In this document: positions 35,066-44,272 of the stretch, piece after piece
Layout of the letters: each line of letters starts with the position of its first letter
Numbering within the stretch: the stretch's first letter is position 1
Assembly: GCF_014199525.1 (NCBI RefSeq)
Contig: NZ_JACHNU010000007.1
Location: 124,001-188,000, forward strand
Direction: 5' to 3'
Length of the DNA: 64,000 nt
Origin: Conexibacter arvalis
Lineage (GTDB): Bacteria; Actinomycetota; Thermoleophilia; Solirubrobacterales; Solirubrobacteraceae
Notes under the pieces: model-generated
What the model was told of the DNA's origin: nothing
The model's database searches: none
Seen by the model: only the letters and a program-made list of their open reading frames with translations
Made by a program: the position numbers and the translations under genes

Positions 35066-35965
35066 TCAGGCGCGCGTGGAGAGCCGCGCGCGAAGCAGCT
35101 CGCCGCCTTCGGGCGCCGGCACCACGTCGAGCGCGTCGGCGAGGCGCTCCAGCAGGCAGCCGAGGCCGGGCAGCTCGGTGTCGCGCACGAGCCGCTGGGC
35201 GCCGCCCTCGACGAGCGGGCCGATCACGAGGTCGAAGCCGCCGTCGCGCTCCTCGATCTCGATCCGCGTCGTGCCGCTGCCGTCGCGCGCGTGCGGCCCG
35301 GCGGCGCCCGCGATCGCGTCGCTGACGATCTGCGCGTCGGAGAGCCGATCGATCGAGAAGTCGGCGCGGGCGGCGACGAGCGAGACGACGCGACCGAGGA
35401 CCGCCGCGGCGTGGTCGCCCGCGGCGAGCGCGAGCGCGACCGCGTCGTCGGGCGGCGCCGGGTCGTGCGAGAGCTGGACCAGCAGCGGCGGCGCCTCCTC
35501 GGCGTCGTCGAGGTCGAATGCGATCCGCACCTCCGTGCCGTGGCGCCCGCCGGCGATCCCGAACTCGTCCGACAGCGAGGCGATCAGCGCGAGGCCGAAG
35601 CCGAGCGGCGGGCCGTCGCCCTCGGAGGGCAGCGGGCGCAGGCCGTGACCGCGATCGCGGACCGTCAGCACGAGCCGGTCGTGGTCGACGCCCATCGTCA
35701 CCTCGAGCGGCCCGTCGTGGTTCTCGTAGGCGTGGACGACGGCGTTGGTGCACGCCTCGGTGACGGCGATCTTCATGTCGGCGGCGCGCGCCGGGGCGAC
35801 GCCGAGGCTGTCGGCGAGGCCGGCGAGCGCCTGGCGAACGAGCGCGACGTTCGCGGGCAGCGCCTGGAGCGTGAAGCGAACGTCGGGGACGCCCGCGGCG
35901 CCGTTTCGGCGCGCGGGGGTCGGCATGCTGCCGGCAGGCGTCGAGGTGCTCGGGCCGTCGCTCAC
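35066..35965 (-). CDS. Anti-sigma-type HATPase with a second degenerate domain
   Basis: 299 residues from GTG 35965, preceded by GGGGG 6 nt upstream. Residues about 30-160 form an RsbW/SpoIIAB-like ATPase: N box EACTNAVVHAYE, G1 box VRDRGHGL and G2 box GFGLALIASLSD. The rest (about 170-299) looks like a second, worn-down copy, with SDAQIVSDAIAGAAG in place of the N box and IGPLVEGGAQRL. It may act as a switch kinase or anti-sigma factor in stress control. No cognate sigma factor or antagonist lies nearby. Confidence 0.8.
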   Translation of the reverse strand: MSDGPSTSTPAGSMPTPARRNGAAGVPDVRFTLQALPANVALVRQALAGLADSLGVAPARAADMKIAVTEACTNAVVHAYENHDGPLEVTMGVDHDRLVLTVRDRGHGLRPLPSEGDGPPLGFGLALIASLSDEFGIAGGRHGTEVRIAFDLDDAEEAPPLLVQLSHDPAPPDDAVALALAAGDHAAAVLGRVVSLVAARADFSIDRLSDAQIVSDAIAGAAGPHARDGSGTTRIEIEERDGGFDLVIGPLVEGGAQRLVRDTELPGLGCLLERLADALDVVPAPEGGELLRARLSTRA

Positions 35966-36138
35966 GTCAACCCCCGTATGTGCGCTGGAGGGCTTCGCCA
36001 AACCTGCATGCGACCGGTGGCTGTCGGATTCCCAACCGATCACGCAGTTCTGCCGCGAGCATCGACACGGCGGCGCAGTCTAGTGATCCGCGCGCCGCGA
36101 CCCTGACACCGCGCCGCGATGCCGTAGCATCGCCCGCC

Positions 36139-36828
36139 GTGGAAGTCGCCGGACCGACCCTCACATTGCGCTATGCGACCGCCGACGACGCCGATGCGCT
36201 GTTCGCGCTCGCGAGCGATCCCGAGGTCACCCGCTTCTTCTCCTGGGGGCCGTACCGCGACCGCGGCGAGCCGCGCGCGTACATCGAGCGTCTGGCCGGC
36301 GAACGCGCGCGCGGCGACCAGCTCGACCTGCTGATCGTCCACCGCGTCGACGGCCCGATCGGCGTCACCGGCCTGTCGGAGCTGTCGCGGCGCGACCGGC
36401 GGGCGGTCGTCGGCACCTGGCTCGGCAGACGGTGGTGGGGGAGCGGCGCCAACCGCGAGTCGAAGGCGCTGGTCGCCCGGCTCGGCTTCGAGCGGCTCGG
36501 ACTGGAGCGGATCGGCGCCTACGCCGACGTCGAGAACGGGCGGTCGCAGCGCGCGCTGGAGCGGATCGGATTCGTGCGGGAGGGGACCCTGCGCCGCTGG
36601 CACCGCCACGGCGACGCGGTCCACGACGTCGTGCTGTTCAGCCTGCTGCGCGCCGAGTTCGCCGGCTCGCCGCTGGCGGCGTTGCCCGCGCAGGTGCGCG
36701 GGGAGCCGCCGGAGGCGTTCGTCGTCGCGCCGGCGGCCCTCCCGGGTCAGGCGAGCGGGGGCGAGGCCGGCGGCGGGGTGACCGGTGCCGGCTCGGCGCC
36801 GTCGTCCTCGGGCGTGATCGGCGGGTAG
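36139..36828 (+). CDS. GNAT family N-acetyltransferase (RimJ/RimL-like)
   Basis: 229 residues from GTG 36139, 8 nt after a TAGCAT box. Acetyltransf_3 fold: TLTLRYATADDADALFALASDPEVTRFF, acetyl-CoA site near WLGRRWWGSGANRESK, and ENGRSQRALERIGFVREGTLRRW. This resembles enzymes that acetylate ribosomal protein N-termini or small amines. The last 27 codons (Gly/Ser-rich) are antisense to the end of the next gene, with an 82-bp tail-to-tail overlap. Confidence 0.9.
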   Translation: MEVAGPTLTLRYATADDADALFALASDPEVTRFFSWGPYRDRGEPRAYIERLAGERARGDQLDLLIVHRVDGPIGVTGLSELSRRDRRAVVGTWLGRRWWGSGANRESKALVARLGFERLGLERIGAYADVENGRSQRALERIGFVREGTLRRWHRHGDAVHDVVLFSLLRAEFAGSPLAALPAQVRGEPPEAFVVAPAALPGQASGGEAGGGVTGAGSAPSSSGVIGG

Positions 36829-37373
36829 GTCTCGGTCACGAGCAGGTGGTAGGCGTTCGCCAGTGAGATGTAGGCGACGCCCATCTTCTGCACGTCCCAC
36901 AGGCCCTTCGGGAACTTGCCGGTGAAGACGATCACGAACCAGGCGAGGATCCCGACCAGCTCGATCAATATGTTGAACAGCCAGACGAGGATCAGCACCG
37001 GGATCAGCAGGACGATCCGCAGCAGCGTCTTCCAGCGCGTGTAGGGGTTCAGCGGCTGCGGGACCGCGAGCCGGATCGGGTACTCCGGGTGCTCGTTGCC
37101 GTCGAACGGCGGGAACTCGTCGGTCAGCAGCCAGACCCAGGCGGTGACGCGCGTGTAGAAGCGCAGGTACTTCGACGTCCAGTCGTAGGCGAACGCCGGA
37201 TAGCTGCCGGTGAAGACGATCGCGAACCAGCCGCAGACGACGCCGACGAGGGCGAGCAGCCCCCATATGATCGAGACGAGCAGCCACGGGATCGCCAGCA
37301 GCAGGCGGAAGAACGTGACGAGCCGGCTCTGCCGCTCTCTGTAGTCGGCCTGGAAGGCCACGGGGTAGGCCAC
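36747..37373 (-). CDS. DUF4389 membrane protein
   Basis: 208 residues from GTG 37373 with RBS AGGAGGAGG. Four hydrophobic segments (about 20-60 and 115-155) and repeated AWFVIVFTG / GWFAIVFTG motifs followed by YP or FP are diagnostic of DUF4389. The two halves are internal homologues (FRLLLAIPWLLVSIIWG versus LRIVLLIPVLILVWLFN). Function unknown. The Pro-rich C-terminal tail overlaps the end of the acetyltransferase gene on the other strand. Confidence 0.88.
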   Translation of the reverse strand: MAYPVAFQADYRERQSRLVTFFRLLLAIPWLLVSIIWGLLALVGVVCGWFAIVFTGSYPAFAYDWTSKYLRFYTRVTAWVWLLTDEFPPFDGNEHPEYPIRLAVPQPLNPYTRWKTLLRIVLLIPVLILVWLFNILIELVGILAWFVIVFTGKFPKGLWDVQKMGVAYISLANAYHLLVTETYPPITPEDDGAEPAPVTPPPASPPLA

Positions 37374-37490
37374 GACGCGGGTACCTCCTCCTGGTCCGGT
37401 GCGGATCTCGGCACATCGAACCAGCCGCCGCGGCGGAACGTGTGAAGAACGCTACAAGTGGGCGCGTTCGGCCCGGCACCGCCCCGCCCG

Positions 37491-38252
37491 CTACGAGCGG
37501 CGCGCCTCCCAGCTGAAGCCGCGGATCGCGAGCGCGACGCCGAGGATCGTCCAGGCGACGATCACGCCGATCGACGACAGCTGGTCGCCGATTCCCGAGC
37601 CGGTCACCATCGCGGCCGAGAGCCCGTCGATCAGGTGCGTCAGCGGCAGGGCCTCGGCGACGCCGGCGAGGAACGACGGGACGTCCGCGGCGTCGTAGAA
37701 GACGCCGGAGACGATGATCAGCGGCAGGAAGATCGCGTTGACGTACGCCGGCGCCGACTCGTTGTTGGGGATCACGTGCGACAGCGCGACGCCGAGCGAC
37801 GAGAAGCAGACGACGCCGAGCACGACGAAGACCACCATCTCGCCGACGTCGGAGGGCCAGTCGACGCCGAAGAAGAGCTTGCCGGCGACGGTGATCAGGA
37901 CCATCTGCATCGCCGTGTTCGTGATCGCGTGGCCGGCGATGCCGAGCAGGAAGGCGCCGCTCGGGATCGGCGTGCCGCGCATCCGCTTCAGCACCCCCAG
38001 CTCGCGCATCGCGGTGACGTTGTAGGCGAGCGCGCTGAAGGTCGTCGAGACGACGCTCATGCCGGCGATGCCCGGCACGATCACGTCGAGGTCCTCCTGG
38101 TTGCCGCTGAAGACCGCGCCGAACAGCGCGAGCAGGACCAGCGGCAGCATGAAGTTGAAGAAGGCCGCGCTGGGGTTGCGCCAGAACATGCGGCGCTCCA
38201 GGCGGTACTGGCGCCAGGTCAGGCTGGCGAAGCTCGGCTGGGCGGCGTCCAT
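37491..38252 (-). CDS. ABC-2 type transporter permease
   Basis: 253 residues, six predicted TM helices. ABC-2 features: an N-terminal amphipathic segment SLTWRQYRLERRMFWRNPSAAFF, MRELGVLKRMRGTPIP (coupling helix) and a late PLTHLIDGLSAAM motif. Its start codon overlaps the ATPase stop by 1 nt (TGATG). With the next gene it forms a two-component exporter for a drug, lipid or polysaccharide. Substrate not deducible. Confidence 0.93.
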   Translation of the reverse strand: MDAAQPSFASLTWRQYRLERRMFWRNPSAAFFNFMLPLVLLALFGAVFSGNQEDLDVIVPGIAGMSVVSTTFSALAYNVTAMRELGVLKRMRGTPIPSGAFLLGIAGHAITNTAMQMVLITVAGKLFFGVDWPSDVGEMVVFVVLGVVCFSSLGVALSHVIPNNESAPAYVNAIFLPLIIVSGVFYDAADVPSFLAGVAEALPLTHLIDGLSAAMVTGSGIGDQLSSIGVIVAWTILGVALAIRGFSWEARRS

Positions 38253-39109
38253 CAGGCGGTCAGCTCCAGGTAGACGTCCTCGAGCGTCGGGCGCGAGACG
38301 CTGAGGCTGTCGAGCTTCTCTCCTCTCGCCAGCGCGGCGGAGGTCAGCTCGTGCAGGAAGGTGGTCGGGTCGTCGGTCTCCTGCTGGTTGAGCAGGCCGC
38401 TGCCGTTGCGCCACGCGACGCGGTAGCGGACCGAGCCGCTGCCGACGCCGAGCTCGCCCGGCGCCCCCTCGACGAGGATGCGGCCGTCCTTGATGATCGC
38501 GACGCGGTCGGCGAGCACCTGCGCCTCGTCGAGGTAGTGGGTCGTCAGCAGGACGGTCTTGCCGAGCGCCTTCAGCGAGCGGATCGTGTCCCACGCGCCG
38601 CGGCGCGCCGCGGGATCGAAGCCGGTCGTCGGCTCGTCGAGGAAGATCAGCTCGGGATCGCCGATCAGCGCGAGCGCGAAGTCGAGCCGGCGCAGCTGGC
38701 CGCCGGAGAGCGTGCGCGTGCGGGCCTGCTCCTTGCCGCGCAGGCCGGCCAGCTCGATCACCTCGTCGACCTCGCGCGGGTCGGGGTAGAGGCCGGCGAA
38801 GTGCTCCAGCACCTCCCGGACCTTGACGTGCCGGTAGATGCCGCTGCTCTGGAGCACGATCCCGACGCGGCTGCGCAGCTCGCGGTCGCGCAGCTGCGGG
38901 TCGTAGCCGAGCACGGCGACCTCGCCGGCCGTCCGCTCGCGGTATCCCTCGAGGATCTCCACGGTGGTCGTCTTGCCGGCGCCGTTGGGGCCGAGGAGGC
39001 CGTAGACCTCACCGCGGCGCACCGAGAAGTCGAGCCCCCGGACCGCCTCAAGATCGCCGTAGCTCTTGCGGAGTCCGCGAACCTCGATCGCAAATTCGCT
39101 GCTGCTCAC
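38252..39109 (-). CDS. ABC-2 type exporter ATPase
   Basis: 285 residues from GTG 39109; a CATCAT box lies 8 nt upstream. Walker A GPNGAGKTT (about 41-49), signature LSGGQLRRL, Walker B LIFLDEPTTGFDP and H-loop TTHYLDEA. A C-terminal regulatory segment ends PTLEDVYLELTA, the usual DrrA/CcmA-type tail. Divergent from the Ppx/GppA gene with 77 bp between starts. Confidence 0.94.
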   Translation of the reverse strand: MSSSEFAIEVRGLRKSYGDLEAVRGLDFSVRRGEVYGLLGPNGAGKTTTVEILEGYRERTAGEVAVLGYDPQLRDRELRSRVGIVLQSSGIYRHVKVREVLEHFAGLYPDPREVDEVIELAGLRGKEQARTRTLSGGQLRRLDFALALIGDPELIFLDEPTTGFDPAARRGAWDTIRSLKALGKTVLLTTHYLDEAQVLADRVAIIKDGRILVEGAPGELGVGSGSVRYRVAWRNGSGLLNQQETDDPTTFLHELTSAALARGEKLDSLSVSRPTLEDVYLELTA

Positions 39110-39186
39110 GAACGACCATGATGCCTCAAAGCGCCCGGACAGCAGCCCGTCGTCCCATCTGCGTGGACGGCTAGCCTCAGTCGACC

Positions 39187-40080
39187 GTGCGCTGCGCCTG
39201 CATCGACATCGGGTCCAACACGACCCGCCTGCTCGTCGCCGACCGCGCCGGAGATGCGCTGACGCCGGTCCTCCAGCTGCGCGCCTTCACGCGCCTCGGG
39301 CGCGTCTGCCGCGCCGGCGAGCCGGTTCCGCCCGCCGCCGTCGCGGCGCTGACGACCGTCGTCGCCGAGCAGGCGAGGGCGGCGCGGGAAGCCGGCGCGC
39401 GGGCGCTGCGCGCGGTCGCGACGGCGGCGCTGCGGCGCACCGCCGACGGCGAGGAGGTGTGCGCGGCCGTCGGTCGGGCCGCCGGCGTCGCCGTCGAGCT
39501 GCTCGGCTCCAAGGAGGAGGCGCGGCTCGCCTTCGCCGGCGCGACCGCCGCGCTCGCGGACGCGTCGGGCGACGAGCCGATCGCCGTCGCCGACATCGGC
39601 GGCGGCTCGAGCGAGCTGATCGTCGGCACGCGCGCCGGCGGCGTCACCTGGTCGCGCTCGCTGCCGATCGGCTCAGGCGACCTGGCGGAGCGGCATCTGC
39701 GCAGCGACCCGCCGCTGCCCGCCGAGCTGGGCGCGATCGCCTCGGCGGCCGAGGCGGCCCTCGCCGGCGTGTCGGTCCCGCCGGTCGCGCGCGCCGTCGC
39801 CGTCGGCGGCAGCGCCACCTCGCTGCGCCGGCTCGTCGGGCCGACGCTCGATCCGGAGGCGCTCGTGCGGGCGGTCGCGACGCTCGCGTCGGCGCCGGCG
39901 GCCGAGATCGCCGCGGCGCACGAGCTCGACCCGGTCCGCGTCCACCTGCTGCCCGCCGGCATCCTCCTGCTCGCGGCGGTCGCCGCGCGCGTCGGCCCCC
40001 TGACCGTCGCCGAGGGCGGTCTCCGCGAGGGCCTGCTGCTCGAGCTGAGCGCCGCCGACGCGGCCGACGCCGCCGGCTGA
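39187..40080 (+). CDS. Ppx/GppA family phosphatase
   Basis: 297 residues from GTG 39187, 9 nt after a TAGCCT box. Actin-like ATPase fold: phosphate-1 loop CIDIGSNTTRLLVAD, phosphate-2 loop ADIGGGSSELIVG, and a conserved AVGGSATSLRRL. Short type (about 300 aa) without the C-terminal HD domain of E. coli Ppx. Members hydrolyse polyphosphate or pppGpp; which one applies here is not clear. An HD protein is encoded 1.5 kb further on the same strand. Confidence 0.92.
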   Translation: MRCACIDIGSNTTRLLVADRAGDALTPVLQLRAFTRLGRVCRAGEPVPPAAVAALTTVVAEQARAAREAGARALRAVATAALRRTADGEEVCAAVGRAAGVAVELLGSKEEARLAFAGATAALADASGDEPIAVADIGGGSSELIVGTRAGGVTWSRSLPIGSGDLAERHLRSDPPLPAELGAIASAAEAALAGVSVPPVARAVAVGGSATSLRRLVGPTLDPEALVRAVATLASAPAAEIAAAHELDPVRVHLLPAGILLLAAVAARVGPLTVAEGGLREGLLLELSAADAADAAG

Positions 40081-40237
40081 GCCTGCCCGAGCGGTCGCCG
40101 GCCGCGCACCGGGCCGCGTGCGTCGCACGCGGCGATCCGCACGCCTTCGCGACGGTCGCGCACCGCCCTCCGCAGCGCCCGTGCCGATCGTCCCGCGCCG
40201 GCCCCGGCGGCTGGCACGCGTGCGCCAAGCTCGCCCG

Positions 40238-41524
40238 ATGCGGCACCGGAGCGGGGGCGAGGAGGGACAGGCGGCGAACGAGTACGTCGCGCTGCTGGCG
40301 ATCGTCGCCAGCGTGCTGGTCGCGCTCGTCGCGCTCTCCTCGGGCGGCGTCGGCAGCCACGTGCTCGCCGGGATCCAGCGAGGGCTCTGCGCGATCGCCG
40401 GCAGCGCCTGTCCCCGCGCTGTCGTCGAGCGCGACAGACTGGCCGCCTGCCCGATCGAGCGGCGCGTCAGCGAGGAGCGGCTGAGTGAGACGATCGCGTC
40501 GGTCAAGCTCGGGTCGACCGGCACGCTGACCGCCGTGCGCGGCTCCGACGGCCGCGTGACCGTGACGCTCTCCGACGGCAGCGCCGCCGGGATCGAGGGC
40601 GGCGCCGGCGCCTGGGTCGCGCTCGGCCGGCGCGTCGGCGAGGAGGCGAAGGCGGGCGCTGCGCTCGTGTGGGGGTCGGGGCGCTCGTGGACCTTCCCCG
40701 ACGCGGCCGCCGCCGAGCGCTTCGTCGCGCGCTACGGCAACAAGGCGACGATGCGCGGCAAGCTGCTCGACGAGGTCCGCGCCGCCTGCTCGATCCTCTG
40801 CGACGCGCTCGGCTGGCGACCGCATCCGCAGCTGCCGGAGCCGGACGAGGTCCATGCCGAGGGCGGCGCGATGGCGACGCTCTCCGGCGCCTTCGGGATC
40901 GGCGGCGGCGGCGACGCGAGCGCCGTCGTCGGCCGGCGCGTCCGCCGCGACGGCGAGACGACGTGGTACCTGCGGCTGAGCGGCAAGGCGACCGCCGAGC
41001 TCGGCCTGCCGGGCGCCGAGGCCGTCACGGCCGCCGGCGGGCAGGCGCTGCTCTCCTACCGCCTCGACGCCGCCGGCAGGCCGCTCGCGCTCGGCGTCAC
41101 CGTCGCCGGCGAGGCGGCGGGCCGCGGCGCGCTCGGCGGCGAGGGGAGACGGCGCGCCGTGAGAGGCGGCGGGAAGGCGAGCTCCAACCGCGGCGGCATC
41201 GTCGAGCTGGAGGCGTCGCTCGACCTCGGCGATCCCGACGACCGCGCCGCCGCCGCGGCGCTGCTCGACGCGCTGCGCTCCAAGCCGACGGCGCTGCCCC
41301 GTCGCGCCGCCGCGCTCGGCGCGCGGATCGTCCAGCGCGGCCAGATCGACCTGCGGCGCTACGCGGTCACGACCGACGGGACCAGGTTCGGCGGGGAGCT
41401 CGCGCTCGGCGTCAAGGTCGGCGGCTCCTTCGAGCGCAGCACGAAGGGGCTGACGCTGCTCGGCGCGGCGACGCGGCTGCCGGGACTCCCGTTCCTGGCG
41501 CGCGACGACTGCCGCGTCGCCTGA
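40238..41524 (+). CDS. Protein with Flp/Tad pilin-like N-terminus and unknown C-terminal domain
   Basis: 428 residues from ATG 40238. Residues 9-42 (EEGQAANEYVALLAIVASVLVALVAL) resemble a class III prepilin: a Gly-Gln, a Glu-Tyr pair and a single hydrophobic helix. The remaining ~380 residues are extracytoplasmic, beta-rich, with paired cysteines (ACP, ACSILC, DDC near the end) and repeated GGEL/GEAAG segments. I recognise no named domain. It could be an adhesin-like pilus subunit or a wall-anchored effector exported by a Tad-type machine. Confidence 0.75.
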   Translation: MRHRSGGEEGQAANEYVALLAIVASVLVALVALSSGGVGSHVLAGIQRGLCAIAGSACPRAVVERDRLAACPIERRVSEERLSETIASVKLGSTGTLTAVRGSDGRVTVTLSDGSAAGIEGGAGAWVALGRRVGEEAKAGAALVWGSGRSWTFPDAAAAERFVARYGNKATMRGKLLDEVRAACSILCDALGWRPHPQLPEPDEVHAEGGAMATLSGAFGIGGGGDASAVVGRRVRRDGETTWYLRLSGKATAELGLPGAEAVTAAGGQALLSYRLDAAGRPLALGVTVAGEAAGRGALGGEGRRRAVRGGGKASSNRGGIVELEASLDLGDPDDRAAAAALLDALRSKPTALPRRAAALGARIVQRGQIDLRRYAVTTDGTRFGGELALGVKVGGSFERSTKGLTLLGAATRLPGLPFLARDDCRVA

Positions 41525-41589
41525 AGCCGCTAGCCTCCCGGCTCGATGGAGCCGTCAACCCCCACAGGCCGGTGAGCAGAGAGGCCGCC

Positions 41590-42435
41590 GTGCCCGAGCC
41601 CGCCGACCTGCACGCGCAGGTCGACCCCTCCGAGCGCCCGCCGCGCGAGGCGATCGCCGACGTGCGGATCCGCGTGCCGACGCGCGGCAACCGCAGACTG
41701 GAGCGGCTGCTGGCGGCCGTCAACGCCGACCAGCAGGTGAAGGCGTGGTGGCATGTCGCCGCGGTCAACGCGACCCGCCGGCTGGGGATGTCGGACCACT
41801 CGTGGATCCACATCCAGATCGTGCTCAACAGCGCGCTGCGGCTGGCGCGGCTGCTGTTCCGCCGGGGCGTCGTGCCGGGCATGGTCGCCGACTACGGCAT
41901 GACGACCAGAGACGCCGAGGTCGTGATCGCGGCCGCCGCGCTCTTCCACGACTCCGGCATGACCGTCCACCGCGCCGACCACGAGGCCTACAGCCTCTTC
42001 CTCACCGCCGACAAGCTGCCGTCGCTGCTGCTCGACGCCTACGAGGAGCCGGAGCGCTCGATCGTCGTCGCCGAGGCGATGCACGCGATCATCGGCCACC
42101 GCCGCCGCGGCAACCCGTTCACGATCGAGGCCGGGATCGTGCGCGTCGCCGACGCGCTCGACATGGCCCGCGGCCGCTCGCGCGTCCCGTTCGAGGCCGG
42201 CCACCAGAACATCCACTCGCTGTCGGCCTACGCGATCGAGGAGGTCAAGATCCTCGCGGGCCGCGACCGCGCCGTCCGCGTCGAGATCGCGATGTCCAAC
42301 AGCGCCGGCATCTTCCAGGTCGACGAGCTGCTCGCGACCAAGCTGCGCGGATCGGGCTTGGAGGAGCACGTCGAGGTGATCGCGCGGATCGACGCCGAGC
42401 ACGAGAGACGGCTCGTGCCGGTCTTCAGGATCTGA
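41590..42435 (+). CDS. HD-domain phosphohydrolase
   Basis: 281 residues from GTG 41590 with GAGAGG 5 nt upstream; GTG 41572 is possible. Metal ligands: H in HSWIHIQIV, the HD pair in ALFHDSGM, H in EAMHAIIGH, and D in VRVADALDMARG. The spacing fits HD hydrolases (COG1418-like). It is soluble and likely acts on a nucleotide or phospho-compound. TAGCCT at 41531 is a candidate -10 box. Not obviously linked to the amidohydrolase operon 110 bp downstream. Confidence 0.88.
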   Translation: MPEPADLHAQVDPSERPPREAIADVRIRVPTRGNRRLERLLAAVNADQQVKAWWHVAAVNATRRLGMSDHSWIHIQIVLNSALRLARLLFRRGVVPGMVADYGMTTRDAEVVIAAAALFHDSGMTVHRADHEAYSLFLTADKLPSLLLDAYEEPERSIVVAEAMHAIIGHRRRGNPFTIEAGIVRVADALDMARGRSRVPFEAGHQNIHSLSAYAIEEVKILAGRDRAVRVEIAMSNSAGIFQVDELLATKLRGSGLEEHVEVIARIDAEHERRLVPVFRI

Positions 42436-42545
42436 GCGCGCCAGCCTGACGTCTCCTGGCACGCCGGCGCGCCCGCGCGTTCGCCGCGGCCGCTCCTCGG
42501 TGATGGACTGAGATGGGGTCGGGGAGACCAGGAGAGGAGCGACCC

Positions 42546-43580
42546 ATGTACGAGAAGGACGGCGAGCGCTACTTCGTCGTCGACGGCCACGTCCACTTCT
42601 GGGACGCCAGCCCCGAGAACCAGGCGAACGAGTTCGGCGCCGGCTTCATCAACTGCTTCTACGACTACCACCGCAACCTCAGCCCGCCGGAGGAGGTCTG
42701 GTCGCTGGAGAGATTCCAGCGCTACAGCGAGCAGGACCTGATGCACGACCTGTTCGAGGTCGGCTACGTCGACGTCGCGATCTTCCTGCCGACCTACCTG
42801 ACCGACTTCTACCGCAGAGGCTTCAACACGACCGAGCAGAACGCGGCCGTCGCCGACCGCCATCCCGGCCGCTTCATCGTCGACGGGTCGTGGGATCCGC
42901 GCGACGGCGACGCCGGGCTCGCCGCGCTCGAGGAGCTGGCCGAGCGCTTCCAGCTGAGAGGCGTGAAGCTGTACACCGCCGAGTGGCGGGGCGACTCGCG
43001 CGGGTGGAGACTCGACACGCCCGAGGCGGCGCGCTACCTGGCGAAGTCGCAGGAGCTGGGGATCCGCAACATCCACGTCCACAAGGGGCCGACGATCTGG
43101 CCGCTGGACCGCGACGCCTTCGACGTCTCCGACGTCGACCACGTCGCGACCGACTTCCCCGACCTCAACTTCATCGTCGAGCACGTCGGCCTGCCGCGGC
43201 TGGAGGACTTCTGCTGGATCGCGACGCAGGAGCCCAACGTCTACGGCGGCCTCGCGGTCGCGATGCCGTTCATCCACACGCGTCCGCGCTACTTCGCGCA
43301 GGTGCTCGGCGAGCTGCTCTACTGGATCGGCGAGGACCGGATCCTGTTCGCCAGCGACTACGCGATCTGGCGGCCGCAGTGGCTGGTCGAGCGCTTCGTC
43401 GACTTCGAGATCCCGGCCGACATGACCGAGTACCCGGAGCTGACGACGACGGTCAAGCGCAAGATCCTTGGCCTCAACGCCGCCGGCCTGTACGACATCG
43501 ACGTCCCGCACGACCTGCGCGTCGGGCTCGCCCCGGAGGAGACGACGGCGATCGGCTCGGAGCCCGCGAGGCCGGCATGA
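42546..43580 (+). CDS. Amidohydrolase (amidohydrolase_2 family), monooxygenase-associated type
   Basis: 344 residues from ATG 42546 with RBS GGAGAGGAG. TIM-barrel metal site: first-strand VDGHVHFWD (HxH), then His in NIHVHKGP and IVEHVGLP, and a catalytic Asp in FASDYAIW. This subfamily is typically found with propane/phenol-type soluble diiron monooxygenases; its role there is not well defined. First gene of a tight trio (ATGA overlap with the next). Confidence 0.9.
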   Translation: MYEKDGERYFVVDGHVHFWDASPENQANEFGAGFINCFYDYHRNLSPPEEVWSLERFQRYSEQDLMHDLFEVGYVDVAIFLPTYLTDFYRRGFNTTEQNAAVADRHPGRFIVDGSWDPRDGDAGLAALEELAERFQLRGVKLYTAEWRGDSRGWRLDTPEAARYLAKSQELGIRNIHVHKGPTIWPLDRDAFDVSDVDHVATDFPDLNFIVEHVGLPRLEDFCWIATQEPNVYGGLAVAMPFIHTRPRYFAQVLGELLYWIGEDRILFASDYAIWRPQWLVERFVDFEIPADMTEYPELTTTVKRKILGLNAAGLYDIDVPHDLRVGLAPEETTAIGSEPARPA

Positions 43581-44272
43581 CGACCCGTGCGGCGGTGCTC
43601 GACGCGCTCGCCGGCGTGCGCGACCCGGAGCTCGACGAGCCGCTGACCGAGCTCGGCTTCGTCAGCGGCGTCTCGCTCGACGACGGCGAGGTCGCCGTCC
43701 GGCTGCGGCTGCCGACCTACTTCTGCTCGCCGAGCTTCGTCTACCTGATGGCCGCCGACGCGCACGCGGCGGTCGCGGCGCTACCGGGGGTGGGCGCCGT
43801 CAGGGTCGAGGTCGACGACCACTTCGCCGGCACGGCGATCGGAGACGCGACCGCGTCGGAGGAGGGCTTCGGCGCCGCCTTCCCGGGCGAGAGCGCCGGC
43901 GAGCCCGACGCCCTGCGGGAGCGCTTCCGGCGCAAGGCGCTCGCCGCGCGCCAGGCGCGGATCGCCGAACGGATGCTCGCCGCCGGCCGCACGCCGGCGC
44001 AGCTCGCCGCCGCGACGCTCGCCGACCTGCCGCCCGAGCCGGACCGCGAGCGCTGCCGCGCGCTGCGGAGCGAGCTGGGGGTCGACGCCGCGCCGGCGGC
44101 GCCGGCGTTCGTGCGCCCGGACGGCGCGCCGCTCGCCAGCGCCGAGGAGCTGACGCGGTTCCTGCGGGTCGCGCGGCTGGTGCGCGTCAGCCTCGAGGGC
44201 AACGGCGAGCTCTGCCGCGGGCTGCTGAGGACGCGCTACGGCGAGCCCGCGCCCGAGGAGGCGATCGCGTGA
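43577..44272 (+). CDS. MIP18/DUF59 family protein, iron-sulfur or diiron maturation
   Basis: 231 residues. N-terminal MIP18 domain (about 8-85): GVRDPELDEPLTELGFVSGV and LPTYFCSPSFVYLMAADAH, keeping the conserved Asp-Pro-Glu and one Cys used for metal delivery. The C-terminal 140 residues are helical and extra to the basic family. Overlaps both neighbours by 4 bp (ATGA upstream, GTGA downstream), which shows tight co-expression. In diiron monooxygenase operons this gene sits in the same place. Confidence 0.88.
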   Translation: MTTRAAVLDALAGVRDPELDEPLTELGFVSGVSLDDGEVAVRLRLPTYFCSPSFVYLMAADAHAAVAALPGVGAVRVEVDDHFAGTAIGDATASEEGFGAAFPGESAGEPDALRERFRRKALAARQARIAERMLAAGRTPAQLAAATLADLPPEPDRERCRALRSELGVDAAPAAPAFVRPDGAPLASAEELTRFLRVARLVRVSLEGNGELCRGLLRTRYGEPAPEEAIA

